A stretch of DNA of 64,000 nucleotides from Rothia koreensis (GTDB taxonomy: Bacteria; Actinomycetota; Actinomycetes; Actinomycetales; Micrococcaceae): NCBI RefSeq assembly GCF_004136575.1, contig NZ_NOIQ01000007.1, positions 1 through 64,000 of the forward strand, given 5' to 3'. The position numbers and the translations under genes were made by a program. The stretch's first letter is position 1; the number at the start of each line of letters is the position of its first letter. Below the pieces are notes generated by a model. The model saw only the letters and a program-made list of their open reading frames with translations, searched no databases and was not told the DNA's origin. Positions 18,126 to 27,093 of this stretch are shown in pieces.

Positions 18126-21100
18126 GTGGTATCCGTGGCGACCATCGCTGCCGTCGTCGCCGGCCCCCTCCTGACCAGGCAAGGCGTCAACGGCGCTATG
18201 GCCGGCGACGTGTCCCAGCTGTGGTGGCTCGGTGCCGGGCTGGTCGGAATCGCGGCCTTCGACTTCCTGGGCGATTACCTGCGCAGGTTCACGGCAGGAA
18301 AGCTGTCCCTCCGGGTGCAGCACAGGCTCCGCAGCCGCGTCTTCGACTCGATCCAGCGACTCGACGGCCCGGCCCAGGATTCACTGCGCACCGGGCAGGT
18401 GGTCTCCCGGACCAACAACGACCTCCAGCAGGTCCAGTCGATGATGCAGATGTGCCCCGTGCCCGTCTCCGTCATCTCCTACTACGTGTTCGGTATTGCG
18501 GTCATGCTCTGGCTCTCGCCGAGCCTGACCCTGATCGCCGTCGGCGTGGTCGCCTTGTTGGGCTTCACCGCGTGGCGGACGCGCAAGCGCGTCTTCGAGA
18601 CCTCGGCCGCCGCCCAGCACGACGTCGGGCAGATCACCGAGAACGTCAGGTCCGCCCTGTCCGGGATCTCCGTGGTCAAATCCTTCGTTCAGGAGACGCG
18701 ACACATCCGGTGGGTCGAGAAGGCCAGTCGATCGTTGTTCTCGCGCCGCATGCAAACGATGCGTGCGCAGGCGGCCCCGAGCGCGACCATGCTCGCGCTG
18801 CCGCCGGCCGGACAGGCGGCGCTCCTACTCGTCGGCGGGTGGCAGGTCACCACGGGCCGGTTGGACCTGGGGACCTTCGTTGCCTTCTCCACGTACCTGA
18901 GCATGCTCACGGGGCCGACCCGCGTGATGGCTTCGTTCCTGGTGATCGCTCAGAGGACGCGCACCTGCGCCGAGCGCATCTTCGAACTCATGGATGCTCG
19001 ACCCGAGATGAAGGACGGCGCGGCACACCCGCCCCGCAGCACGGGCCTGCAACTGAAGAACATCTCCTTCGGCTACACCTCGGACGAACCCGTGCTCCAC
19101 GACGTCAGCCTGACCGTGCGCCCCGGAGAAACGGTGGCCGTGGTCGGCGCATCCGGGTCCGGCAAGTCGACCCTGGCTCTGCTCGCGCCCCGGTTCTACG
19201 ACGTGACCGGAGGATCCGTGCTGATCGGCGATCCCTCTGCGGACGAGACGACCGAGACGGACGGCCAGCGCGACATCCGCGAGCTCAGGCTCTCGGAACT
19301 GAGACGGGAAGTCGGCGTCGTCTTCGAAGACCCCTTCCTCTTCCGCGCGACCGTGCGGGAGAACATCGCTTACGGAACCCCCGACAGCTCCGAAGAACAG
19401 GTGCGTGCGGCGGCGATCGCTGCGGGCGCCGATGAGTTCATCGTCCAGATGGAGCAGGGCTACGAGACCGAGTTGGCCGAGGGCGGCCGGAACCTCTCCG
19501 GAGGGCAGCGGCAACGCATCGCGCTCGCGAGGGCCCTGCTCACACAGCCGAGAGTCCTGATCGTCGACGACGCCACGAGCTCCGTGGACGCGACCACCGA
19601 GAGCGGCATCAATGCGACCCTGCGTCACTATGCCAGGTCCGGGGAGGGGAGCCACCACGGTGACGCCGTGGATCCGGCGTCGTCCAAGTGCACTCTGCTC
19701 ATCGCGCGCCGACGGAGCACGCTCGACATCGCCGACAGGATCGTCGTGCTCGACGACGGCCGAACGGTCGGCGAAGGAACCCGCGAGCAGCTCATGCGTT
19801 CCTGCCCGCAGTTCGCCGACCTCATGGCCGGCGGTCACGAGGAAATCGACCGGGTGTCCGGAGAATCGGATCTCTGGCCCGACGCCGAGACCACGGAACC
19901 GGCGGAGCCCGCGCTCGGCGCCGACGTGCCCGAGGACGCGCAGGCCGACCTGGGCGGCTGGCTCACCCGGCTTCCCGATGCCGCGGCGTCGATGGCCGCC
20001 GACCCGAAGGTCACCCGCGTGGCCCAGATGCTGAAGCCGGCCAAGGGACTCTTCACGGCGGCCCTGGTGCTCATCGCCCTGAGCTCGTTGGCCACCGTCC
20101 TGGTCCCGCTCATGATCCAACGCGGTATCGACGAAGGCATCGCCCCGGGCGACCACAGGAGACTGCTGTTCTACGCGATCCTGGCGTGGTCCCTCATCGC
20201 CGGAGACTGGATCTTCTACATCGGTCAGTCCTTGTTCAGCGCGAAGGGCTCGGAGTCCGTGCAGTACGGGGTCAGAGTGCGCAGCTTCAGGCACGTGCTC
20301 GGATTCTCCCTGCCGTACTTCGAGAAGGAACAGGGCGGCCAGGTCATGACACGACTCACGGTCGACGTGGACTCCCTCTCGCGATTCCTCCAGTCCGGCC
20401 TGGTCAACGGGTTGATGTCCCTGATCACGATGTTCGGTATCGGCGTCGCGATGCTCGTGTTCAACCCTTTGCTCGCCGTCATCGCACTGTCCCCGATTCC
20501 GCTGGTCCTGGCCGCCACGATCATCTTCCAGCGTCTCTCGACCAAGGCATACGACAGGGCCAGGGAAGACATCGGGAAGGTCAACAGCTCCCTGCAGGAG
20601 AACATTTCGGGCCTGCGCGTGGTCCAGTCCCACGGGAAGCAGTCGATCGCTTCCCAGTTCTTCCAGAAGGTCTCGGACGCATACAGGGTGTCCCGCGAAA
20701 AGGCCCAGCGGTACATCGCTCTGTACTTCCCGTTCGTGGTCTTCTGCTCGCAGGTCTCGAACGCCCTCGTCCTGGTTGCCGGGGCCCGGTTCGTCGCGGA
20801 CGGAACGGTGACCCCAGGTGTCCTGGCCGCGTTCCTGCTGTTCCTCGGGCAGTTCTACGGGCCGATCCAACAGTTGGCGAATATTTTCGATTCGTTCCAG
20901 CAGGCGCGGATCGGGCAGAAGCGCACGGACGAGCTGCTCGCGATGCCGCAGGAGGAGCCCGACGTCGTCGAGAGCGATCGCACGTCCGCGGACGGGTCCC
21001 GTCTTTCCGGCGACATCCGCCTCGACGATGTCTCCTACACGCACGACGGCGCCGTCGAACCCGCCCTCAAGAACATCGATCTCACCCTGGACCAGGGGTC

Positions 21101-21755
21101 CAGCCTCGCCGTCGTCGGGAGCACCGGCGCCGGCAAGACCACCTTGGTCAAGGTCATGGCCTGGCTCTACGAGGCCGAGACCGGGCGGGTCGAGATCGGG
21201 GAGCGGGACAGGGGAGGCCTCGACCGTGAGACGTACCGTCGTCGCGTCGGGGTCGTGGGCCAGGCGCCCCACCTGTTCGACACCACGATCGCCGAGAACA
21301 TCCGCTACGCGCGCCCCGATGCGACGGACGCCGAGGTCGAGGCCGCGGCCCGACGCAGCGGCGCGATCCTGGCCATCGCCCGCCTGCTTCGCGGATTCCA
21401 CTACCAGGTCGACGACGGCGGATCGAACCTCGCGCAGGGCCACCGGCAACTCATCGCCCTCGCGAGGGCCGAGCTCGCCGGAACCGACCTGCTTCTGCTC
21501 GACGAAGCCACGGCGCACCTCGATGCGGCCTCTCAATCGGCCGTCATGGACGCGGTGGCCGCAACCGATGCGACCACGGTCATCGTGGCGCACCGCCTGG
21601 CGACGGCGGCCCGGTGCGATCGCATCGCCGTCATGGAACACGGCCGGATCGTGGAGTTCGGAACCCACGACGATCTGCTCGCGCAGGACGGCCGGTACCG
21701 GCGACTCACTGCGTCGGCCGAAGCGACGGTCGGCGCACCAACGACCTCGGGCTGA
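18126..21755 (+). CDS. iroC: Fused two-half ABC exporter (IroC-like), siderophore export
   Basis: At least 1209 residues: TMD1-NBD1-TMD2-NBD2 in one chain, like enterobacterial IroC. NBD1 has a good Walker A (GASGSGKST, about residue 340) and LSGGQ. Its Walker B ends VDDATSSVD (Asp in place of the catalytic Glu), and the switch His is replaced (LIARRRST). NBD2 has a good Walker A (GSTGAGKTT), LDEATAHLD and VAHRLAT, but its signature is degenerate (LAQGHRQ). One ATP site is thus consensus and the other degenerate. A family of this kind exports the glucosylated siderophore. GTG 18126 would cut into the first membrane helix. The frame is open back to 18015, and the real start may be a non-standard codon upstream. 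Confidence 0.8.
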   Translation: MVSVATIAAVVAGPLLTRQGVNGAMAGDVSQLWWLGAGLVGIAAFDFLGDYLRRFTAGKLSLRVQHRLRSRVFDSIQRLDGPAQDSLRTGQVVSRTNNDLQQVQSMMQMCPVPVSVISYYVFGIAVMLWLSPSLTLIAVGVVALLGFTAWRTRKRVFETSAAAQHDVGQITENVRSALSGISVVKSFVQETRHIRWVEKASRSLFSRRMQTMRAQAAPSATMLALPPAGQAALLLVGGWQVTTGRLDLGTFVAFSTYLSMLTGPTRVMASFLVIAQRTRTCAERIFELMDARPEMKDGAAHPPRSTGLQLKNISFGYTSDEPVLHDVSLTVRPGETVAVVGASGSGKSTLALLAPRFYDVTGGSVLIGDPSADETTETDGQRDIRELRLSELRREVGVVFEDPFLFRATVRENIAYGTPDSSEEQVRAAAIAAGADEFIVQMEQGYETELAEGGRNLSGGQRQRIALARALLTQPRVLIVDDATSSVDATTESGINATLRHYARSGEGSHHGDAVDPASSKCTLLIARRRSTLDIADRIVVLDDGRTVGEGTREQLMRSCPQFADLMAGGHEEIDRVSGESDLWPDAETTEPAEPALGADVPEDAQADLGGWLTRLPDAAASMAADPKVTRVAQMLKPAKGLFTAALVLIALSSLATVLVPLMIQRGIDEGIAPGDHRRLLFYAILAWSLIAGDWIFYIGQSLFSAKGSESVQYGVRVRSFRHVLGFSLPYFEKEQGGQVMTRLTVDVDSLSRFLQSGLVNGLMSLITMFGIGVAMLVFNPLLAVIALSPIPLVLAATIIFQRLSTKAYDRAREDIGKVNSSLQENISGLRVVQSHGKQSIASQFFQKVSDAYRVSREKAQRYIALYFPFVVFCSQVSNALVLVAGARFVADGTVTPGVLAAFLLFLGQFYGPIQQLANIFDSFQQARIGQKRTDELLAMPQEEPDVVESDRTSADGSRLSGDIRLDDVSYTHDGAVEPALKNIDLTLDQGSSLAVVGSTGAGKTTLVKVMAWLYEAETGRVEIGERDRGGLDRETYRRRVGVVGQAPHLFDTTIAENIRYARPDATDAEVEAAARRSGAILAIARLLRGFHYQVDDGGSNLAQGHRQLIALARAELAGTDLLLLDEATAHLDAASQSAVMDAVAATDATTVIVAHRLATAARCDRIAVMEHGRIVEFGTHDDLLAQDGRYRRLTASAEATVGAPTTSG

Positions 21756-21783
21756 CGAACCCTCCGCCAGCCCGCCCAGGAAC

Positions 21784-21801
21784 GGGGCCGCCCCAGGCCC
21801 C
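21784..21801 (+). terminator. Weak hairpin between iroC and the binding-protein gene
   Basis: GGGGCC / GGCCCC forms a 6-base stem in the 66-base gap. It could partly end transcription or protect mRNA ends; there is no T-run. Confidence 0.3.
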
Positions 21802-21821
21802 CTGAGAAAAGGAAAGAAATC

Positions 21822-22988
21822 ATGTCACCGCGCTATGAGAACGAACCACACCTCTCCACGACCGGTACCGAATTCGTCGACTCGTCGGAATCCGGATCAC
21901 GGACCGGTCGGAGGCAGGGGCCGACATCCGGACGACGTCGCTCCGGGTCCGCCGCCGGGCTGATCGCGGCCCTGGGCATCGGCGCCCTCGTGCTGTCGGG
22001 ATGCGGCGACGCGGGAAGCACAACCTCGGAGGCCGACCAGGCCAGCGCCAGTTCGTCGGAGACGACCGGCGACAGCAAACAGCTCAAGCTGCCCTCGGGC
22101 TGGAAGCACGCGGTGGGGACCACCGATTTCCAGGACGTCCAGGCTGACAGCAAACTGCCCACCACGGTGACCGACGGGACCGGGACCGAGGTGACGGTCA
22201 AGGACGCGTCCAAGATCATTTCCGCCGGTGACGGCATTTCCTCGACCCTGGCCGCGCTGGGCCTCAAGGACAAGATCTACGCCGCCCCGAACAACAGCAC
22301 GTCCTCTGCGGGCAAGGATGCTCCCGAGCACTTCGAATTCAGCAAACAGACCGGTACGGAAGGCCTGCTGGCTCTGGACGGGTCGCTGTTCATCGGTGAC
22401 AACACCAAGCGCCACGGAGACGTTGCCAAGCAGTTCCGCGACGCCGGAACGGACGCTGTCGTCGTCGACGACCAACAGAGCCAGGCCAAGAAGCTCCAGG
22501 CCGTCGCCGACTACGTGGGCGCTCACGACGCCGGGACCAAGCTGGTCGACAAGCTGAACTCCGACATGGACGCGGCCAAGAAGAAGGTCGACAAGTCCGA
22601 CCTCAAGGGACACAAGGTCATCCAGGTGACCGCGACCGGTGCCGGCGGCGCAAACTCCGTGGCGGGAACCGGGACGCCCGGGACCGAGATGATCGAGAAC
22701 CTCGGCATGACCTCCGTCGGAGCCGACAGCGGACTGCGTGGCCTGTCCCGTGAGTTCAGCAACGAGGGCATTCTCGCTTCGGATCCTGACGTGATCGTGA
22801 TGGCCGAATCCGATTTTGAGTCCTGGGGCGGTGAGGACGGTCTGTGGGAGGCGTTCCCGACCCTGAAGGAGACGAAGGCCGGGAAGGAGAAGCACATCGT
22901 CGTCATGCCCGACGCCCAGATCCGCTACTCGAGCCCCGAGCTGGGAGCCGGTGCCGAAGCGCTCGCCAAAGCGATCTCGGAGTTCTGA
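21822..22988 (+). CDS. Ferric-siderophore ABC transporter substrate-binding lipoprotein
   Basis: 388 residues. A lipobox LVLSGC gives a predicted lipid-anchored Cys near residue 62, followed by a Ser/Thr-rich linker and a class III periplasmic-binding fold (DASKIISAGDGISSTLAALGL, ILASDPDVIVMAESDFESWGG). The region before the hydrophobic core is unusually long (about 45 residues) and includes GRRRSG, so Tat export is possible. Sequence features also recall heme-binding HmuT. Position in a catecholate locus favours the ferric siderophore as ligand. AAAGGAAAGAAATC precedes the ATG. It is followed by the permease gene after 6 bases. Confidence 0.85.
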   Translation: MSPRYENEPHLSTTGTEFVDSSESGSRTGRRQGPTSGRRRSGSAAGLIAALGIGALVLSGCGDAGSTTSEADQASASSSETTGDSKQLKLPSGWKHAVGTTDFQDVQADSKLPTTVTDGTGTEVTVKDASKIISAGDGISSTLAALGLKDKIYAAPNNSTSSAGKDAPEHFEFSKQTGTEGLLALDGSLFIGDNTKRHGDVAKQFRDAGTDAVVVDDQQSQAKKLQAVADYVGAHDAGTKLVDKLNSDMDAAKKKVDKSDLKGHKVIQVTATGAGGANSVAGTGTPGTEMIENLGMTSVGADSGLRGLSREFSNEGILASDPDVIVMAESDFESWGGEDGLWEAFPTLKETKAGKEKHIVVMPDAQIRYSSPELGAGAEALAKAISEF

Positions 22989-22994
22989 TCCCGC

Positions 22995-24053
22995 ATGCCG
23001 ATGACACGCAGTGAATCCGGCGGGACCGACATCCGCCGACTGCCGCTGGCCGTGACCCTGATCGCCGGACTCGTGATCCTGGCGGGGCTCATGGTCGTGT
23101 CCGTCTCGATCGGACCGGTGCGGGTCGTGCTCACCGATGTTGTGCACATTCTGCTCTCACCGGTCTTCGGCGGGGACGACTCGCTCAGTCAGAGGGACGT
23201 TTCGGTGGTCTGGCAGCTGAGGGTTCCCCGAATCCTGCTGGGCGTCATGGTCGGCGGGGCGCTGGCGATCTCCGGGGCGTGCCTCCAGAGCCTGTTCAAC
23301 AACCCGCTGGCCGACCCCGGCATCGTCGGGGTCACCAGCGGGGCCTCGGTCGGTGCGGTCGGGGCGATCGTGCTGGCCGGCGGCTTCGCCTCCCAGTGGG
23401 TCGTCCCGTTGGGGGCCTTCGTCGCGGGTCTGGCCGTGACCGGGCTGATCTACGTGCTGGCCAGGCCGGGGCGGACCACCGGCACGGCGCGCATGCTGCT
23501 CGTCGGCATCGCGGTGGGCTCGGCGTGTCAGGCCCTGGTGGGCTTCTTCACGTACATCGCCGACGACAGCCAGCTCCAGACCCTGGTGTTCTGGCAGATG
23601 GGTTCGCTGGGGCGAGCGAACTGGGCCCAGCTGGTCGGGGTTCTCCCGATCTTCCTGATAGGCCTCGTCCTGGTCCTGCGGCTCTCGAAGACGCTCGACG
23701 TCCTGACACTGGGGGAGAGGCAGGCCCAGCATCTGGGCCTCAACGTGAAGTTGAGCCGGCTCGCGATCATCGTGACCACGGCACTCCTGACCGCGGCCGC
23801 GGTGGCCTTCGCCGGATCGATCGGATTCGTCGGGCTCGTGGTCCCGCACATCATGAGATTCCTCGTGGGCCCCGGGCACAAGGCCCTGCTCCCGGCATCC
23901 GCGATCGCGGGTGCCGTTCTGGTGGTTGCGGCGGATGCCGCGTCTCGCACGCTCAACCCGCCGACCGAGATCCCGATCGGGCTGTTCACGGCCGCCGTCG
24001 GTGCGCCGTTCTTCCTGTTCCTGATCCTTCGTGAGAAGAGGAGGATCTCATGA
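22995..24053 (+). CDS. FecCD/BtuC-family siderophore permease
   Basis: A 352-residue polytopic protein of the FecCD family. It contains VPRILLGVMVGGALAISGAC, QSLFNNPLADPGIVGVTSGAS, and the cytoplasmic coupling loop FVGLVVPHIMRFLVGPGH. The family usually has ten membrane segments and works as a dimer. Only one permease gene is present, so a homodimer is likely, unlike the FepD/FepG pair. Its stop overlaps the ATPase start (ATGA). ATG 23001 is a possible alternative start. Confidence 0.92.
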   Translation: MPMTRSESGGTDIRRLPLAVTLIAGLVILAGLMVVSVSIGPVRVVLTDVVHILLSPVFGGDDSLSQRDVSVVWQLRVPRILLGVMVGGALAISGACLQSLFNNPLADPGIVGVTSGASVGAVGAIVLAGGFASQWVVPLGAFVAGLAVTGLIYVLARPGRTTGTARMLLVGIAVGSACQALVGFFTYIADDSQLQTLVFWQMGSLGRANWAQLVGVLPIFLIGLVLVLRLSKTLDVLTLGERQAQHLGLNVKLSRLAIIVTTALLTAAAVAFAGSIGFVGLVVPHIMRFLVGPGHKALLPASAIAGAVLVVAADAASRTLNPPTEIPIGLFTAAVGAPFFLFLILREKRRIS

Positions 24054-24889
24054 TTCGAGGCAAACGAAACCGTTCGGACGCGTCGACGTCCGCGGGCTCG
24101 TCGCCAACGGCGCGAGACCCCCACACGCCTGTCGTCGAGGTGCGGTCCGTCAGCTATGCGATCGGGCCCAAGACCCTGATCGACGACGTCGCTTTCGATC
24201 TGCTTCCCGGCACGGTCACCGCACTGGTCGGGCCCAACGGGGCAGGAAAATCGACCATGCTCGGGCTGCTCGCGGGCGACTTCGTTCCCCAGCACGGCGA
24301 GGTGCTGATCGGCGGGCGGGCCCCCGGGCAGTGGCGCCCTCTCGAACTTGCCCGGGAACGGTCCGTGATGCTCCAGCAGCAGACCACCCATTTCGGATTC
24401 AGCGTGGAGGAAGCCGTGGCCATGGGGCGTCTTCCGCACGACGTCGACGAGGAACGAGACCGGGAGATCGTCGAATCGGCCCTCGAGGAGTCCGACGTCG
24501 CGCGACTTCGACGACGAGACGTCACCACCCTGTCCGGCGGCGAATCGGCGAGAGTCGCCTACGCACGGACGGTCACCCAGACCACACCGATCGTGCTCCT
24601 GGACGAGCCGACCGCCGCACTCGACCTCCAGAACCAGGAAGCTCTGCTGCGATCGACCCAGCGACTGGCAGGGAACGGTGCCGCCGTGGTCGTGGTCCTT
24701 CACGACCTCAATCAGGCGGCACGCTATGCGACCCGCGTGCTGATGTTTTCCCGCAGCCGACTGGTGGCCGACGGGGCGCCCCCTGAGGTCCTCACCCCGG
24801 AACGGATCGAGGACGTCTACGGGCAGAAAGTCCATCTCTTGGAGCATCCCCAGACCGGGGCCCCGGTTCTGGTGCCCGTGCACGACTGA
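24050..24889 (+). CDS. ABC transporter ATPase for ferric-siderophore uptake (FecE/HmuV-like)
   Basis: 279 residues with a full nucleotide-binding domain: Walker A GPNGAGKST (about residue 63), Q-loop MLQQQTTHFGFSVEE, signature LSGGESAR, Walker B VLLDEPTAALD and switch VVVLHDLNQAARYA. About 30 extra N-terminal residues precede the domain. It energises the adjacent permease. The 4-base overlap with the permease gene indicates coupled translation. Confidence 0.93.
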   Translation: MIRGKRNRSDASTSAGSSPTARDPHTPVVEVRSVSYAIGPKTLIDDVAFDLLPGTVTALVGPNGAGKSTMLGLLAGDFVPQHGEVLIGGRAPGQWRPLELARERSVMLQQQTTHFGFSVEEAVAMGRLPHDVDEERDREIVESALEESDVARLRRRDVTTLSGGESARVAYARTVTQTTPIVLLDEPTAALDLQNQEALLRSTQRLAGNGAAVVVVLHDLNQAARYATRVLMFSRSRLVADGAPPEVLTPERIEDVYGQKVHLLEHPQTGAPVLVPVHD

Positions 24890-24949
24890 CCGGCAGGCCT
24901 GCGCCCCGGCGTCCGTTGCACGCACCGACTGACATGAAGGAAGGAAACC

Positions 24950-26692
24950 ATGACCCAAACCGCGCTGACCGGCCGAACGGGCCTGGCCGAGTACCCAGGG
25001 ATTCCCGAAGAATTCGCCGCGAAGTATCGCGCGGCCGGCTACTGGATCGACGAGACCTTCCAGGATTTCGTCCTGGACCGGTGCGACCGATTCGCGGACC
25101 GGACCGCGCTCGTCGCCTCTTCGTCACGGGACCCCGAAACGGGCAGCCTGGCGACCCAGACCTGGACGTACGCTGACTTGGAGGACGAAGCCAGGCGTTC
25201 GGCCCGAACACTCCTGGACGTCGGCGTCGCGCCGGGAGACCGGGTGATCCTGCAACTGCCCAACACCGCCGAGTACATGGCCTACCTCTGCGGGGCATTC
25301 CTCGTGGGTGCCTTGCCCGTCTTCGCCCTGCCCAAGCACAGGGCGAGCGAACTGGGCCACTTCGCCCGAAAGACCGACGCGGCGGCCCACATCGTCTGTC
25401 AGGGGGCCGAAGGATTCGATTACCTCGGTCTCTACCGGGAGTACGCCGACGGCATGCGGGCCGAAGGCCTCCAACCCCCGGTTCTGATCGAGGCGAGCGG
25501 GCAGGTGACCGAGAGCGAGGACGGCGTCGTCGCCATCCTGGACCGTCCGGAACCCCTGCTCGACCTTCCCAGGCCCGTGCGCAACCGAGGGGCCGAGCGG
25601 CTGAGCGAGAACGTGGCGTTCCTCCAGCTGTCCGGAGGGACCACCGGAATGTCCAAACTGATTCCGCGAACCCACGCCGACTACCTCTACTCGGTCAGGG
25701 CCTCGGACCCGATCTGCGGTGTGGATCGCGAGACCAGAATGCTCGTGGTCCTGCCCGCGGCACACAATTTCACGATGAGCTCTCCGGGGATCCTCGGGGT
25801 GCTGCACGAGGGAGGCAGCCTCGTCTTCGCGGCGGACCCGAGCCCGCAGACCGCGTTCTCCCTCATCGAGCAGGAACGGGTCACGATGGCATCGCTGGTG
25901 CCGCCCCTGCTGCAGGCGTGGATACTCTCGGCCCAGAGGAGGTCACCGGACCTCTCGAGCCTCAGGACCGTTCAGGTCGGCGGGGCCAAGCTCGCCCCGA
26001 GCGTGGCCGAAAAAGTCGGCCCGGTCCTCGGCGCTCGGCTCCAACAGGTCTTCGGCATGGCCGAGGGACTGGTCAACTACACGAGGGACACGGATCCGGA
26101 GGAACTCGTCGTCCGGACACAGGGAGTCCCCATCAGCCCCGACGACGAGCTGCTGGTCGTCGACGACGACGACCGTCCCGTGGCCGAGGGCGAAACCGGT
26201 CACCTCCTGACCCGTGGCCCCTACACGATCCGCGGCTACTACCTGGAGGACAAGGCCAACCGCTTCGGCTTCACCGAGGACGGGTACTACCGAACCGGCG
26301 ACATCGTCCGGCTGCACCCCACGGGGCACGTCGAGGTCACCGGGCGGTCGAAGGACCAGATCAATCGGGCCGGAGAAAAGATCGCGGTGGACGAGATCGA
26401 GGACGTGGCCCTCAGCGCCGACGGGGTGGCCGACGCCGTCGTCGTCGGGATACCCGATGACGACCTCGGAGAACGCGTCGGCCTGGTGGTCCTGCCCCGG
26501 GACGACGCCGACTTCGGCGTGGACCCGAGAACCTGGTTCCGCGAATGGTTCCGGGAACGGGGGATCGCGGAATTCAAGATCCCGGAACGCGTCGAGATCC
26601 GTCGGGACCTGCCTCTGACCAACGTCGGCAAGATCTCGCGCCGCCACCTCAGGACCGCCCTGGCCGAGGACCTCGCCGCGTCTCGACCCTGA
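24950..26692 (+). CDS. entE: 2,3-dihydroxybenzoate-AMP ligase
   Basis: A 580-residue acyl-adenylating enzyme, somewhat longer than EntE/DhbE (about 540). Core motifs are LSGGTTGMSKLIPRTHADY (about residue 226), the aryl-acid pocket AAHNFTMSSPG, FGMAEGLVNYT, YRTGDIV, GRSKDQINRAGEKI and the C-terminal Lys in NVGKISRR. The Ser in HNFTMSSPG corresponds to the pocket Ser of DHB-specific enzymes; salicylate-specific ones usually have Cys there. It activates DHB and loads it on the ArCP encoded next. A GAAGGAAACC ribosome site is present. Confidence 0.93.
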   Translation: MTQTALTGRTGLAEYPGIPEEFAAKYRAAGYWIDETFQDFVLDRCDRFADRTALVASSSRDPETGSLATQTWTYADLEDEARRSARTLLDVGVAPGDRVILQLPNTAEYMAYLCGAFLVGALPVFALPKHRASELGHFARKTDAAAHIVCQGAEGFDYLGLYREYADGMRAEGLQPPVLIEASGQVTESEDGVVAILDRPEPLLDLPRPVRNRGAERLSENVAFLQLSGGTTGMSKLIPRTHADYLYSVRASDPICGVDRETRMLVVLPAAHNFTMSSPGILGVLHEGGSLVFAADPSPQTAFSLIEQERVTMASLVPPLLQAWILSAQRRSPDLSSLRTVQVGGAKLAPSVAEKVGPVLGARLQQVFGMAEGLVNYTRDTDPEELVVRTQGVPISPDDELLVVDDDDRPVAEGETGHLLTRGPYTIRGYYLEDKANRFGFTEDGYYRTGDIVRLHPTGHVEVTGRSKDQINRAGEKIAVDEIEDVALSADGVADAVVVGIPDDDLGERVGLVVLPRDDADFGVDPRTWFREWFRERGIAEFKIPERVEIRRDLPLTNVGKISRRHLRTALAEDLAASRP

Positions 26693-26853
26693 ACCCGGCA
26701 GACGCCCAACCTATCGGCGGATCCGGGACCCGCAGGCGGGTCGGGACCCACCAGTGGGGACGGGACCACGAAGCACACGATTGCCGTCGCGGCGCTCCGC
26801 CGTCGCGGTGCGCCTCATCATTGCCCTGTCATCACCGCACAAGGAGAAGAAAC

Positions 26854-27093
26854 ATGATCGACGATTCGACACTCAAGTCAGTCCTGGCGCCGCACTTGCG
26901 CGAGGAAGGGGCCTTGGACAAGGCCTTCCATGACCCCACGGCCAACCTGTTCGACCTGGGGATGGATTCCATCTCGGCATTCGCCCTCCTGGACGACCTC
27001 CAGGATCACGGGGTGGGCCTGGAATTCACGGAGTTGATCGCTGACCCCAGCGTCGGATTCCTCCGCGAAGCATCGGAAAGGGCCCAGTCATAG
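26854..27093 (+). CDS. Stand-alone aryl carrier protein
   Basis: A 79-residue carrier protein with the phosphopantetheine attachment Ser in FDLGMDSISAFALLDDL (around residue 38). AAGGAGAAGAAAC precedes the ATG. The stop overlaps the GTG of the synthetase gene. It supplies the carrier function missing from the short EntB and accepts the DHB acyl group from EntE for condensation on the NRPS. A 161-base gap separates it from entE; that gap holds GC-rich repeats but no gene I can support. Confidence 0.9.
   Translation: MIDDSTLKSVLAPHLREEGALDKAFHDPTANLFDLGMDSISAFALLDDLQDHGVGLEFTELIADPSVGFLREASERAQS

Noticed and set aside
18825-21668. A 947-codon open frame on the minus strand opposite the ABC exporter
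   Set aside because: Third-position GC bias leaves the opposite strand open; the product is low-complexity Arg/Gly/Asp/His with no motifs.
26693-26853. An MbtH-like gene in the entE-ArCP gap
   Set aside because: The 161-base gap is too short for MbtH (about 70 residues) and no MbtH motif is present in any frame I read.
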